Assembly (NCBI GenBank): GCA_020072815.1
Contig: JAIQGE010000021.1
Span: 1-64,000 of the forward strand
Length of the DNA: 64,000 nt
Origin: Terriglobia bacterium
GTDB lineage: Bacteria > Acidobacteriota > Terriglobia > Terriglobales > Acidobacteriaceae
Direction: 5' to 3'
Below are positions 1-8,332 of this stretch, piece after piece. The number at the start of each line of letters is the position of its first letter. Positions within the stretch are counted from its first letter, which is position 1. Below the pieces are notes generated by a model that was not told the origin of the DNA, ran no database searches, and saw nothing but the letters and a program-made list of their open reading frames with translations. Position numbers and translations under genes: made by a program.

Positions 1-93
1 TTCATGACGCATTCTCTTGCACCTGATGCAAGCGGCTCGGCGCGCAAGCCGGCCTCGCCGCCAGGGTGCTAATGCATAGAGCGGCGCACTTCC

Positions 94-122
94 TGCTCAG
101 CAGCGTCTGCTCCTTATATAAT
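94..122 (+). promoter_or_regulatory. Putative sigma-70 promoter of the ubiD-like gene
   Basis: A perfect TATAAT lies at 117-122. The hexamer 17 bases upstream (TGCTCA, 94-99) matches the -35 consensus only weakly (3 of 6). Transcription would begin near base 129, giving a leader of about 30 bases before the TTG start at 159. The call rests on the -10 box and its position; no activator site was recognised. Confidence 0.45.
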
Positions 123-158
123 CGGCGGGTTCTTTCACCCTGACTGCGGGAGCGCCGA

Positions 159-1784
159 TTGGCCTATTACAACGACCTGAGAGAGTGGATTGCCGCGCTG
201 GACCGCGCCGGCGAACTCAAACGGATTCGCGCCGAAGTTGATCCCATCCTGGAGATCACCGAAATTGCCGACCGCGTTTCCAAGGGCGCCGCGAAAAAGT
301 ACGGCCGTCCCGGCGGACCTGCGCTGCTGTTTGAGAACGTGAAAGGCGCGAATGGCATTCCCGTGTTCATCAACCAGTTCGGTTCGGAGCGCCGCATGCA
401 GATGGCGCTGGGCGTTGACCGGCTAGACGAAATCGCCGATCGCATCCGCCAGTTGATGAACATGAAGTCACCGGAAGGCTTTCTGGAAAAACTCAAAATG
501 CTTCCCATGCTGGCCGACATGGGCAAGTTCTTTCCCAGGACCGTGGAAACCGGCCCGTGCAAGGAAGTCATCAAGAAGAGGGATTTCTCTCTGCTTGATT
601 TTCCCGTGCTGCAGTGCTGGCCCCAGGACGGCGGGCGCTTCATCACCTTGCCGTGCGTGATCACTCGCGACCCGAAGACCGGAAAGCGCAACGTGGGCAT
701 GTATCGCATCCAGGTGTACGACGCCACCACCGCCGGCATGCACTGGCAGCGCCAGAAAGTTGCGGCCGAACACTATCGTGAACTGCTGCGCCAAGGCTCC
801 AATAAGAGCGACGAAAACGCGACCCCAAGTGACAGTGGAGCGCAGGCGCCCTCGCCTGCGACTGAACTCACAAAAAAGCGCGCTGCCGTTGACATCATGG
901 CCCGCTCCGGCGGCGGCTCTGTTCTCGCCCCGGGAGATCGTCCCAGCGGGACCATGGAAGTTGCCGTGGCCATCGGTACTGAGCCTGCGCTGACTTTTTC
1001 CGCCATCGTGCCTGCGCCGCCGGAAGTGGAAGAGTTCATCGTCGCCGGCTTTCTCCGCCAGAAGCCGGTGGAACTGGTCAAATGCGAAACCGTGGACCTC
1101 GAAGTCCCGGCGTCCGCCGAGATCGTCATCGAAGGCTACGTCAAGCTCGACGAGCTTCGCACCGAAGGTCCTTTCGGCGACCACACCGGTTTTTACTCGC
1201 TGGAAGACGAGTACCCGGTCTTGCATGTCACCTGCATCACGCATCGCAAAGATCCCATTTACGCTACCACCATCGTGGGCAAGCCGCCCATGGAAGATGC
1301 CTGGATGGGCAAAGCCGTGGAGCGCATCTTCCTGCCGCTGATGAAGCTCACGCTGCCGGAAATCGTGGACGTGAACCTGCCGGTGGAAGGCGTGTTTCAC
1401 AACCTGATGATCGTTTCCATTCGCAAGTCGTATCCCGGACACGCGCGCAAAGTCATGAACGGCATTTGGTCGCTGGGCCAGGCCATGTTTACCAAATGCG
1501 TGGTGGTCGTGGACGAAGACGTGAACGTGCAGGACATCGGCGAAGTGGTGCTCAAGGTCTTCAACAACATTGATCCTGAGCGCGACATCCAGTTCACTCT
1601 TGGCCCAGTGGATTCGCTGGACCACGCATCGCGTCTGGCGAATTTTGGTTCCAAGATGGGCATTGACGCCACCCGCAAGTGGCCCGCCGAAGGGTTCACT
1701 CGTCCCTGGCCCAACGAAATCCTGATGGACGAGAAGACCAAAGCGCTGGTGGACAAGAAGTGGAAAGATCTGGGGATTGAGTGA
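159..1784 (+). CDS. ubiD: UbiD-family (menaquinone-type) decarboxylase with an internal insertion
   Basis: The 541-residue protein resembles UbiD-family decarboxylases, prenylated-FMN enzymes that decarboxylate aromatic or unsaturated acids, for example in ubiquinone or menaquinone synthesis. The N-terminus (YYNDLREWIAALDRAGEL), the segment GMHWQRQKVAAEHYREL and the block EGPFGDHTGFYS are typical. The start is TTG at 159, with GGGAG at 148-152 six bases upstream. E. coli UbiD is about 497 residues. The extra length falls mainly in a low-complexity stretch of about 50 residues (roughly 212-262) between HYREL and MEVAVAIG, which are usually nearly adjacent. That stretch contains a perfect DNA palindrome at 841-860. 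No UbiX partner is adjacent, so the substrate cannot be told from context. The family call is firm; the menaquinone role is an inference. Confidence 0.9.
   Translation: MAYYNDLREWIAALDRAGELKRIRAEVDPILEITEIADRVSKGAAKKYGRPGGPALLFENVKGANGIPVFINQFGSERRMQMALGVDRLDEIADRIRQLMNMKSPEGFLEKLKMLPMLADMGKFFPRTVETGPCKEVIKKRDFSLLDFPVLQCWPQDGGRFITLPCVITRDPKTGKRNVGMYRIQVYDATTAGMHWQRQKVAAEHYRELLRQGSNKSDENATPSDSGAQAPSPATELTKKRAAVDIMARSGGGSVLAPGDRPSGTMEVAVAIGTEPALTFSAIVPAPPEVEEFIVAGFLRQKPVELVKCETVDLEVPASAEIVIEGYVKLDELRTEGPFGDHTGFYSLEDEYPVLHVTCITHRKDPIYATTIVGKPPMEDAWMGKAVERIFLPLMKLTLPEIVDVNLPVEGVFHNLMIVSIRKSYPGHARKVMNGIWSLGQAMFTKCVVVVDEDVNVQDIGEVVLKVFNNIDPERDIQFTLGPVDSLDHASRLANFGSKMGIDATRKWPAEGFTRPWPNEILMDEKTKALVDKKWKDLGIE
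841..860. repeat. Palindrome inside the ubiD coding sequence
   Basis: CGCAGGCG, a four-base CCCT loop and CGCCTGCG form a perfect 8-bp stem. It lies inside the extra segment of the UbiD-like protein and looks like an intergenic REP-type hairpin rather than conserved coding sequence. The reading frame passes through it without a stop. Confidence 0.6.
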
Positions 1785-2162
1785 GCAAACAATTTGCCGC
1801 AGATTTTCGCAGATGATGGCTGATCAGAGAGTTGGCCGCGAATGAGCGCGAACGGCACGAATCATTGGACGGCATTGAATTGAGTAATCCATTCCGTCCG
1901 ATCGTCTTGCGGCTCCAGAGTTGCCATCCGGTTCTGCCGCTCGGTATACGAAGGTGACTCAGGTGACTGCGAGACTTGATTCCGGTGTTTGCGAAAGTTG
2001 ACTCAGGCCTCTGGGTGAAAGTTGATTCCGGTGTCTGCGACAGTCAAGCGCCGCAAGGCGCGAAAGAGTCTAGCCCACCCTGAGGCGAGCGCATGCGAAG
2101 CCGGAGGGGTGGGTTAGGTGGAAAAAGAAATGTGAGCCCCGTAGGGGCGGCACAATACTGAC
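1785..2162. repeat. Gene-free spacer built of several repeat phrases
   Basis: No gene is supported here. From left to right: a phrase starting GCCGCAGATTTTCGCAGATGA and ending in GCGAAC...GAATC (about 1793-1865), which recurs after the aminotransferase at 8117-8188; degenerate copies of AAAGTTGACTCAGGCC and related GTTGATTCCGGTGT words (1970-2040), the 16-mer recurring exactly at 8189-8204; an imperfect hairpin between AGCCCACCC (2072-2080) and GGGGTGGGTT (2106-2115); and a GCCCC-GTA-GGGGC hairpin at about 2136-2148. Confidence 0.7.
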
Positions 2163-2174
2163 AAGGAGTTGGAA

Positions 2175-2663
2175 TTGACCAATCCATTCGCCGCCATCGC
2201 CGCCGACCTCGGACGCACCGTGGCGCGGGCCAAGCCGCTACTGATGAAGCTAAACAACGTGGACACCAGCACGCGTCCGTCGGCGACGAAGTGGGCGAAA
2301 AAGGAAATCCTCGGCCATCTCATGGATTCCGCATCCAACAACCAGCAGCGTTTTGTGCGCGCCGCTTTGCAAGGCAGCCTGACGTTCCCGGGATACGACC
2401 AGGAGCCGCTGGTCGAGTTGCAAAATTTTCGCGAAGTGGACTGGAGTTTCTTGGTGGACCTGTGGGCCAGCTACAACCGTTTTCTCGCGCACGTGCTCGC
2501 CGGGCTTCCGGCCGCTGCCGCCGGGATTACGTGCCACATCGGCAACAATTCGCCGGCCACGCTCGGCTGGATCGCTGAAGATTACGTGGCCCACATGAAA
2601 CACCATCTCAACCAGGTCCTGGGCAAGATATTTGAAACCAACTACGGACGAAAACCGAGCTAG
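2175..2663 (+). CDS. DinB-family (DinB_2-like) protein
   Basis: A 162-residue protein of the DinB/YfiT four-helix-bundle superfamily. These are cytoplasmic metal-binding proteins, some acting as thiol S-transferases or hydrolases. Histidines fit the usual metal triad: one in the N-terminal helix (ILGHLMDSASNN) and more near the C-terminus (VAHMKHHLNQV). A TTG at 2169 directly abuts the AAGGAG (2163-2168), leaving no spacing. The TTG at 2175 has a 6-base spacing and is preferred. The M28 peptidase starts 3 bases after the stop, so the two are probably co-transcribed. A second DinB gene lies at 18354. The substrate is unknown. Confidence 0.8.
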   Translation: MTNPFAAIAADLGRTVARAKPLLMKLNNVDTSTRPSATKWAKKEILGHLMDSASNNQQRFVRAALQGSLTFPGYDQEPLVELQNFREVDWSFLVDLWASYNRFLAHVLAGLPAAAAGITCHIGNNSPATLGWIAEDYVAHMKHHLNQVLGKIFETNYGRKPS

Positions 2664-2666
2664 CTG

Positions 2667-3731
2667 ATGCGAGACCTGCTGTCTGAATTGCTGGAAGAGC
2701 CGGACCCGGAACCGTCGCGGCGCCGACGCCGGTGGCCGGTTCCTCTTGCTGTCCTGGCAGCCGTTGTACTGCTGATCGTCTTGCCGATCATCTTCATGAC
2801 TTCCATGCCGGGCAAGTCTTTTTCCGGCGCGCTGCCGCCGCTCTCCAGTGATCAGAAAGAAATCGCTGCCATCCTCAAAAGCCGTGTCTGGTATCTGGCG
2901 GAAACCATTGGCGAGAGAAACGCGTTCGCTTATCCCGCTTTGCAAAACACCGCGGAGTATGTGGAGAACTCTTTCAAGCGGCTGGGCTATCAGGTGACGT
3001 CGCAAGAGTTCACCGTGCAGACCAAGACCGTGCATGCCAAGCAGGTGCGCAACATCATCGCCGTGATTCCCGGCAGCGCCAGGGCTTCAGAGATCGTCGT
3101 GGTAGGCGCGCACTATGACACGGCGGACGAGTGTCCCGGCGCCGACGACAACTCCAGCGGCGTGGCCGCCCTCCTGGAATTGGCGCGCCTGCTCAAGGAC
3201 TCGCACCCTGCGCGCACCATCAAATTTGTGGCGTTCGTGAATGAAGAGCTGCCCTGGTTCCAAACGGAAAACATGGGCAGCCTGGTTTACGCTCGGCAAG
3301 CCCGCACCGGCAAAGAGAATATTGTCGCGGCAATTTCTTTGGAAACGATTGGTTCTTATTCTGACCAAAAGGGCAGTCAGCAGTATCCCGCGGGATTTGG
3401 GTTGCTTTATCCGGCGAAAGGCAACTTCATCAGTTTCATCGGCAACGTGTCTTCGCGAGCGACCGTGAGGCAAGCCGTGAGGGCGTTTCGCAAGAATGCG
3501 AAATTTCCGTCGGAAGGTGCCGCGGTCCCTGCTTCCGTCACCGGCGTTGGCTGGTCGGACCATTGGTCATTCTGGCAGGCGGGGTATCCCGCCATCATGG
3601 TCACGGACACCGCGCCGTTTCGAAACAACAACTATCACCTCCCTGGCGACCAGGCCGACACTCTCGATTATGACCGCATGGCCCGCGTCGTGGATGGACT
3701 CCGATACGTGGTCCAGGACCTGGCAAGATAA
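2667..3731 (+). CDS. M28-family zinc aminopeptidase, membrane-anchored
   Basis: A 354-residue peptidase of family M28 (aminopeptidase Y/S type), which removes N-terminal residues from peptides with two zinc ions. After a basic stretch of Arg residues (about 18-24) a hydrophobic segment (about 25-46) looks like an uncleaved anchor, placing the catalytic domain outside the membrane. Visible ligand motifs are VVGAHYDT (His), CPGADDNSSGVAAL (bridging Asp), NEELPW (Glu pair) and a C-terminal NNNYH (His). It follows the DinB gene by 3 bases. The family assignment is secure; peptide specificity is unknown. Confidence 0.9.
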   Translation: MRDLLSELLEEPDPEPSRRRRRWPVPLAVLAAVVLLIVLPIIFMTSMPGKSFSGALPPLSSDQKEIAAILKSRVWYLAETIGERNAFAYPALQNTAEYVENSFKRLGYQVTSQEFTVQTKTVHAKQVRNIIAVIPGSARASEIVVVGAHYDTADECPGADDNSSGVAALLELARLLKDSHPARTIKFVAFVNEELPWFQTENMGSLVYARQARTGKENIVAAISLETIGSYSDQKGSQQYPAGFGLLYPAKGNFISFIGNVSSRATVRQAVRAFRKNAKFPSEGAAVPASVTGVGWSDHWSFWQAGYPAIMVTDTAPFRNNNYHLPGDQADTLDYDRMARVVDGLRYVVQDLAR

Positions 3732-3772
3732 GAAGACCGCGAACAAGCCCGGTTTCCGGTTGCGGGCCCCAG

Positions 3773-3793
3773 CCCAGGACTTTTAGTCCGGGG
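3773..3793. repeat. Hairpin CCCAGGACT-TTT-AGTCCGGGG
   Basis: Nine-base arms at 3773-3781 and 3785-3793 pair with one mismatch around a TTT loop, 40 bases after the M28 stop codon. There is no T-run after it, so it is a weak terminator candidate and may be another dispersed hairpin repeat. The AT-rich remainder up to 4014 probably holds the promoter of the next gene, but no confident boxes were seen. Confidence 0.45.
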
Positions 3794-4014
3794 TGAGTGC
3801 AAGCGAATAAGACGTTCATCGCGGTAGCAATGAACCTACTTGCACATTTTCTCCAATAACCTCACAATTCCATAAGGCGTGTAAATGACTGATAACAAAA
3901 CCAGAAAAAATCAGTCACGTTGAACCATTAGAATTCACTAACCTTTGAAACAGTCAGCTGAAGAAATGCGCCGAGGGGAACGATCTGGACCGATGCGCTG
4001 AGGAGCACATCCTT

Positions 4015-5115
4015 ATGGACGTTGCAATTTTTGGCGCTGGAATTGCCGGGTTAATGACCGCCATCACGTTGCGCGGACGCGGGCACAACTGCCGCGTTTT
4101 CGAAAGAAGCCGCCAGGCCCACGAAGCCGGCATGGGGTTCATCCTGGTTCCCGAAGGCATTGCCTGCATGGAGGGACTCGGCGTGCGCCTGGGCGGCGTG
4201 CCGCTTGAGCGTTTTTATTACCGCAATTCCGCCGGAGATGTTCTGCATGAACAGGCCATGCCGTTGGGGGCGCGCAGCATCCGTCGCCGCGATCTGAGTG
4301 CGTCACTGCTGGACGCGCTACCGCCAGATACCACCATCACTTTTGACGCCGAGCTGGAGCACCTGGAGTTTGACCAGCAAGGTCGTGTGACGCGCGCCGT
4401 CCTCAGTTCCGGCGAGGCGATTCGCGCCGACCTTTACGTGGCTGCCGACGGCAGTCATTCCCGTGCCCGGCAGGCGCTTTTTCCCGGCTGGCCGGCGCCC
4501 ATGGCGCGCGTGCCGGAGATCGTAGGATTGGTCCAGTGCCCCGAAACCGTACGTTGGGCGGGGCATAACTTCAACAAGTTCCATTCCAGCGGCGGCGGCA
4601 TCGCCTTGGGAATCCTGCCGGTGGATGCCGATCACGTAGTCTGGTACCTGCAGTTTGACGCCGAGCGCTTCGCCTTGCCTCACGAGGCCTTGAACGGACA
4701 TCCTCATGCCCCGGAAGCCAAACGCAGCTTCGCCCGCAAGCTGGCCGGCGATTGGGCCTCGCCCATCCCGCATCTGCTGCAGGTGACCAACTTTTCCCGC
4801 GTGCATCTTTGGCAACCCGTGGATACCGATCTGGTTCCCCAGTTCCACCACGGCAATCTGGCGCTGGTGGGCGACGCGGCGCACCCGCTTTCACCGTTTA
4901 CCAGCCAGGGCGTGTCGTCGGCGATATCCGATGCCGTCGTGCTGGCCCGTGAAGTGGAGTCATCGCTCACCGCGGACGGGCTTTCGCCCGCGCTGGAGCG
5001 CTATTCCGCCGAACGGCGCCAGCAGTGCCAGCCCTTCGTTGCCAAAGGGCGCGCACTGATGCAGCGTTTCCTGGAACCACTGGCGCAAGAGCAGGTATTG
5101 CTGCCCATCGCGTAA
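4015..5115 (+). CDS. FAD-dependent monooxygenase
   Basis: A 366-residue flavoprotein monooxygenase of the PHBH/UbiH-like class (FAD_binding_3), which uses NAD(P)H and O2 to hydroxylate aromatic or polyketide-like substrates. The N-terminal Rossmann motif is DVAIFGAGIAGLMTA, ending in an acidic residue for ribose binding (VFERS). The second FAD motif is LVGDAAHPLSPFTSQGVSSA (about residues 283-302). A GAGGAG lies about 12 bases before the ATG. A hairpin terminator separates it from the convergent FAD pseudogene. The substrate is not predictable. Confidence 0.88.
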   Translation: MDVAIFGAGIAGLMTAITLRGRGHNCRVFERSRQAHEAGMGFILVPEGIACMEGLGVRLGGVPLERFYYRNSAGDVLHEQAMPLGARSIRRRDLSASLLDALPPDTTITFDAELEHLEFDQQGRVTRAVLSSGEAIRADLYVAADGSHSRARQALFPGWPAPMARVPEIVGLVQCPETVRWAGHNFNKFHSSGGGIALGILPVDADHVVWYLQFDAERFALPHEALNGHPHAPEAKRSFARKLAGDWASPIPHLLQVTNFSRVHLWQPVDTDLVPQFHHGNLALVGDAAHPLSPFTSQGVSSAISDAVVLAREVESSLTADGLSPALERYSAERRQQCQPFVAKGRALMQRFLEPLAQEQVLLPIA

Positions 5116-5149
5116 TCGCGAGCCTGCATCATTACGCGCAGAGCCTTGG

Positions 5150-5167
5150 AAACCGCCTGGCGGTTTT
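5150..5167. terminator. Bidirectional hairpin between convergent genes
   Basis: AAACCGC (5150-5156), loop CTG and GCGGTTT (5160-5166) form a 7-bp stem with A/T ends in both directions. It sits between the stop of the FAD monooxygenase (5115) and the stop of the convergent reductase pseudogene (5173), where a shared terminator is expected. Confidence 0.55.
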
Positions 5168-5172
5168 GAATG

Positions 5173-6314
5173 CTATGACGCTGCGCTGTTCGCCGGCATG
5201 CTGGCCATAATCTTCTGCATGTTCTCCGGCGAGAAGAACTCCGGTATCGGAACTCCGTGGGCCAGCATGCTGAAGAAGCGGCCGCGCTGTTCCGGATTAA
5301 ACTGCAGAGCAAAAAGCGCCTGCGCCAGTTCCGGCGGAGGCGGCGCCAGCGCAGCCAGTTGCGTGGTCATCTCGAAATACGGCAGCTCCGATTCGTTGCG
5401 TTTCTTTTCATAAGCGGCCAGGGCCTGCTCCATCGGCTGGCGTCCGCTCAACCCGGCGTCAATGCCTTCCGCCAGCCATTCCGCGCTGCGCAGGGCATCC
5501 GTAATTCCGGAAGCCGTGCAGGGATCTTTCTGGTAGCCGGCATCGCCCACCAGCGCCCATCCCGGACCGTAAGGGCGGCGCAGATGGTAGGGGATGTGGC
5601 CGCGTGGTGTTTTTCCACGTTGGTGCGCACCTCCGCAAGCTCGCGCGCCGGGAATGCCACGCCGATCAACGAGAGGTTGTCATTGGTGTTGTAAGCAAAA
5701 ACCACGCGGTTAGGACGCAGCCACAGGTGCCAGACCTTCATGGGCACGCCGCTCCAGTAGGAGTACCACGAGCCTTCCAGTCCGGGACTGGTGTGGGTTT
5801 CCGGGGCCTTCACCGCCTGGGCCACCACGGAAAACATTCCATCGGCGCCCACCACGATGCGCGCTTTCTCGGTGACCACTCCACTTTCGTGCCGGCCGCG
5901 AATCCCGACCACCCGATCGTTGTCCCAGAGCAGTTCCTGCACGGAGAAGCCTTCGCGCAACTCGGCCCCGGCTTCCACGGCTCCCGCCGCCAGAATGGGG
6001 TCCAGCACAATGCGCCGCGGCGCAAACGCCGTGTTGACGCCGTCCACTGGGGGCACAGGCCCGGTGAGGGAGAATTCGCCATAATTGAAATAATCATGCG
6101 TAATGGGCGGGCAGCCGGTGGCGGCCAGACGGTCGAGAAGTCCCATGCGCTTCATGGCAGCCGAGCCGGACTGGTGCATAAAGTGGTTGGAGAACGCCAT
6201 ATCGCTGGGAAACGTGGTGCGGTCCACCAGCAGGACTTTGTATCCTTTGCGGGCCAGCAACAGGGCCACAGGCGACCCGGCGCAACGGGCGCCGACTACG
6301 ATGGCATCGTACAT
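5173..6314 (-). pseudogene. FAD-dependent oxidoreductase, frameshifted and probably internally deleted
   Basis: The start (MYDAIVVGARCAGSPVALLLARKGYKVLL in parts) is a Rossmann FAD-binding fold of the geranylgeranyl-reductase/halogenase-like family. Reading is intact from 6314 to about 5610. The conserved block that should follow, PYGPGWALVGDAGYQKDP, lies in another frame (from about 5607 down to 5173), so translation in the original frame yields nonsense. Relatives usually have some 30 residues between the VRTNVEK-like segment and PYGPGW. Here the two are almost adjacent, which suggests a deletion plus frameshift rather than a single-base error. The divergent SRPBCC gene starts 123 bases away. 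The disruption is seen directly; the deletion size is inferred from family memory. Confidence 0.75.
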
Positions 6315-6436
6315 GGTGCCTCCTCAACTCGAATTTTCTCGCTCCCAGGCACTATATAAGAGTTTTTTAAAACTTTCAGTTAGAATTTCTCCGCTGTTTG
6401 AGGATTTGGAAAACCAAAGACCAATGAGGATGATCC

Positions 6437-6874
6437 ATGGCGAAAGTCTATGCATCCAGCGTGATTGACGCGCCCCCAGAGCAAGTTTGGCAATACATTC
6501 GCGATTTCAATTCACTACACACATGGTTTCCCGGCGTCACCGACACCAAAATTGAAGGCAGCATTCCTGGCGACAAGGCCGGCTGCGTCCGTAACTTCGG
6601 CCTGCCCGGCGGCGGGCGCATGCGGGAACAGTTGCTGGAGTTCTCTGACCAGAATCACAGCTGCGTATATAAGATGCTCGAGGGCGCTGTCCCCATGTCC
6701 CGCTATCAGGCCGGAGTCCGATTGCTGCCCGTCACCGACGCGGGTTCCACGTTCGCCGAACTCAGCGCGGAGTTTGAATGCGCGCCGGGAATGGAAAATG
6801 ACGTAGCCGGGTTCCTGGGGAGCACCTACAAGGCGGCTTTCGATGGGCTGAAACAACATTTCAAAAGGGCATGA
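6437..6874 (+). CDS. SRPBCC-family (polyketide cyclase/START-like) protein
   Basis: A 145-residue SRPBCC helix-grip protein, a fold that binds hydrophobic ligands. The start AKVYASSVIDAPPEQVWQYI and the segment DFNSLHTWFPGV match the MxaD/polyketide-cyclase-2 subgroup. The ATG at 6437 has GAGGA six bases upstream. It lies divergently from the broken FAD reductase and 10 bases before the aminotransferase, with which it is probably transcribed. Function is unknown; such proteins often accompany oxidoreductases acting on hydrophobic substrates. Confidence 0.82.
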   Translation: MAKVYASSVIDAPPEQVWQYIRDFNSLHTWFPGVTDTKIEGSIPGDKAGCVRNFGLPGGGRMREQLLEFSDQNHSCVYKMLEGAVPMSRYQAGVRLLPVTDAGSTFAELSAEFECAPGMENDVAGFLGSTYKAAFDGLKQHFKRA

Positions 6875-6884
6875 CGCAGCCTAA

Positions 6885-8138
6885 ATGAAGACGCAGCCCA
6901 AAAAAAAAGGCATGCAGCCCAAAAAATATGAAGCAGCGATGAAAGAATCCTACTTCTCAGACGATTCCGTCCCCCTGGACCTGCTGCGCGAGCGCGCGTT
7001 CAACATGCGCTGGGCCCAGCAGCCTGCCGGCGTGATCCCGCTCACCGCCGCCGACCCGGACTTTGCCGTGTGTCCGCCGATACAGGAAGCCCTGGTCCGC
7101 TACGTCGGCGACGGCGTGCTGAGCTACGTCCCCCCGGAAGGTCTCCCCAGTTTTCGCGAAGCCGTGGCCGAATGGATGCGCTCGACGCGAGGCTTCGAAT
7201 GCGCGCCAGAGCATGTTTTTGCCACTGACAGCGCCGCTTCCGGTATGGCCGTGGTCGCCCGCGCGTGCCTCAAGCCCGGCGATGAAGCTCTGATCCCCGG
7301 GCCAGTGGATTTTCTGTTGCACCATACCATCGAACTCGCCGGGGCCAAGGCGGTGCGCGTTGCCGTCACGCGCGCCACAACGCCAGAAGAATTTATTGCC
7401 GGTCTGGAAGCGAAAATCACGCCGCGCACCCGCATGTTGTGGCTGTGCAACCCGCATAATCCCCTGGGCGTGGTGTATTCGCGCCAGTGGCTGCAAGCCG
7501 TGGCCGGGTGGGCCGTACGCCGCGGGCTGAGAATTCTTTCCGACGAAATCTGGTCAGACATCGTTTATGAACCGCACCGCCACGTGGCGACGGCATCGCT
7601 AGCGCCGGAAATTGCGCGCAACACCGTCACCGTCTATGGCTTTTCCAAGAATTTTGCTTTGGCCGGCCTGCGCGTCGGCTGCTTGATCTGCAGCGATCCC
7701 GCGTGGAAAAAAGAAATCGTCGCCGCCTCTGACGCCGAGAGCACCGTCTACGGCGTCTCCGTACTGTCGCAGGTGGCGGTGATCGCCGCGCTGCGCGAAG
7801 GGCGCGGCTGGCTGGCGGACTTTGTCTCTCATCTCAAAGCCCAGCGCGACTACACCGTCGAACGGCTGCGCCAGTGGCCGGGCGTAACCGTAGAGCCTCC
7901 GCAAGGGACGTACGTGATCTTCCCCAATACCAAGAGCCTGGACGAAGACTCTGAGCGCCTATGCACCCGTCTTCGCGACGAAGCCAAAGTTGCGCTGGTC
8001 CCCGGGCTGCCACGCTGGTTCGGCGAAGGATCGGCGGGCCATGTGCGAATTTGTTTTGCTACTTCCCGCGGAATTCTCAAAGAGGCGTTTGACCGACTGG
8101 AGCCAGTGGTGGAGAAGATTGCCGCAGATTCGCGCTGA
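6885..8138 (+). CDS. PLP-dependent aminotransferase (class I/II, MalY/PatB-like)
   Basis: A 417-residue fold-type I PLP enzyme. The catalytic lysine lies in VYGFSKNFALAGLRVG, the substrate and PLP residues in LWLCNPHNPLGVVYS, and the Asp-Tyr region in ILSDEIWSDIVYEPH. Overall it resembles MalY/PatB cystathionine beta-lyase-like or aspartate-aminotransferase-like proteins. The Lys-rich first 20 residues look non-native, so an internal ATG (for example 6912 or 6939) could be the true start. The last codons (IAADSR) are supplied by a repeat phrase that begins at 8117, so the present C-terminus may be derived. It sits 10 bases after the SRPBCC gene. Confidence 0.85.
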   Translation: MKTQPKKKGMQPKKYEAAMKESYFSDDSVPLDLLRERAFNMRWAQQPAGVIPLTAADPDFAVCPPIQEALVRYVGDGVLSYVPPEGLPSFREAVAEWMRSTRGFECAPEHVFATDSAASGMAVVARACLKPGDEALIPGPVDFLLHHTIELAGAKAVRVAVTRATTPEEFIAGLEAKITPRTRMLWLCNPHNPLGVVYSRQWLQAVAGWAVRRGLRILSDEIWSDIVYEPHRHVATASLAPEIARNTVTVYGFSKNFALAGLRVGCLICSDPAWKKEIVAASDAESTVYGVSVLSQVAVIAALREGRGWLADFVSHLKAQRDYTVERLRQWPGVTVEPPQGTYVIFPNTKSLDEDSERLCTRLRDEAKVALVPGLPRWFGEGSAGHVRICFATSRGILKEAFDRLEPVVEKIAADSR

Positions 8139-8204
8139 TGACGGATCACGAAGAACTCGGCCGCGAGTGAACGCGATAGCCGCGAATCAAAGTTGACTCA
8201 GGCC
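8117..8204. repeat. Repeat phrase overlapping the 3' end of the aminotransferase gene
   Basis: GCCGCAGATTCGCGCTGATGA...GCCGCGAGTGAACGCGAT...GCGAATC, followed by AAAGTTGACTCAGGCC (8189-8204). The same order of words, including an exact copy of the 16-mer, follows the ubiD-like gene (1793-2009). The first 22 bases lie inside the coding sequence and supply its stop codon. Confidence 0.65.
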
Positions 8205-8244
8205 AGGCGAAGAAGTCCGCTGTGTTCTGTGTGCAGCGCCGGGT

Positions 8245-8273
8245 TTTTCACTCCCGGTGAAAGCAGCTATACT
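8245..8273 (+). promoter_or_regulatory. Putative promoter of the secreted protein at 8333
   Basis: TTTTCA (8245-8250, 4 of 6 matches to TTGACA), a 17-base spacer and TATACT (8268-8273, 5 of 6). Transcription would start near 8280, giving a leader of about 50 bases to the ATG at 8333. Confidence 0.5.
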
Positions 8274-8332
8274 AATTTCAAATCTCGACCCATCCCCCAC
8301 AAATTCTCACTTAGCAATCCCTTGGAGGCGAC

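Noticed and set aside
468-1625. Long minus-strand frame through ubiD
   Set aside because: A shadow of the GC-rich codon bias of the plus-strand gene; no family features.
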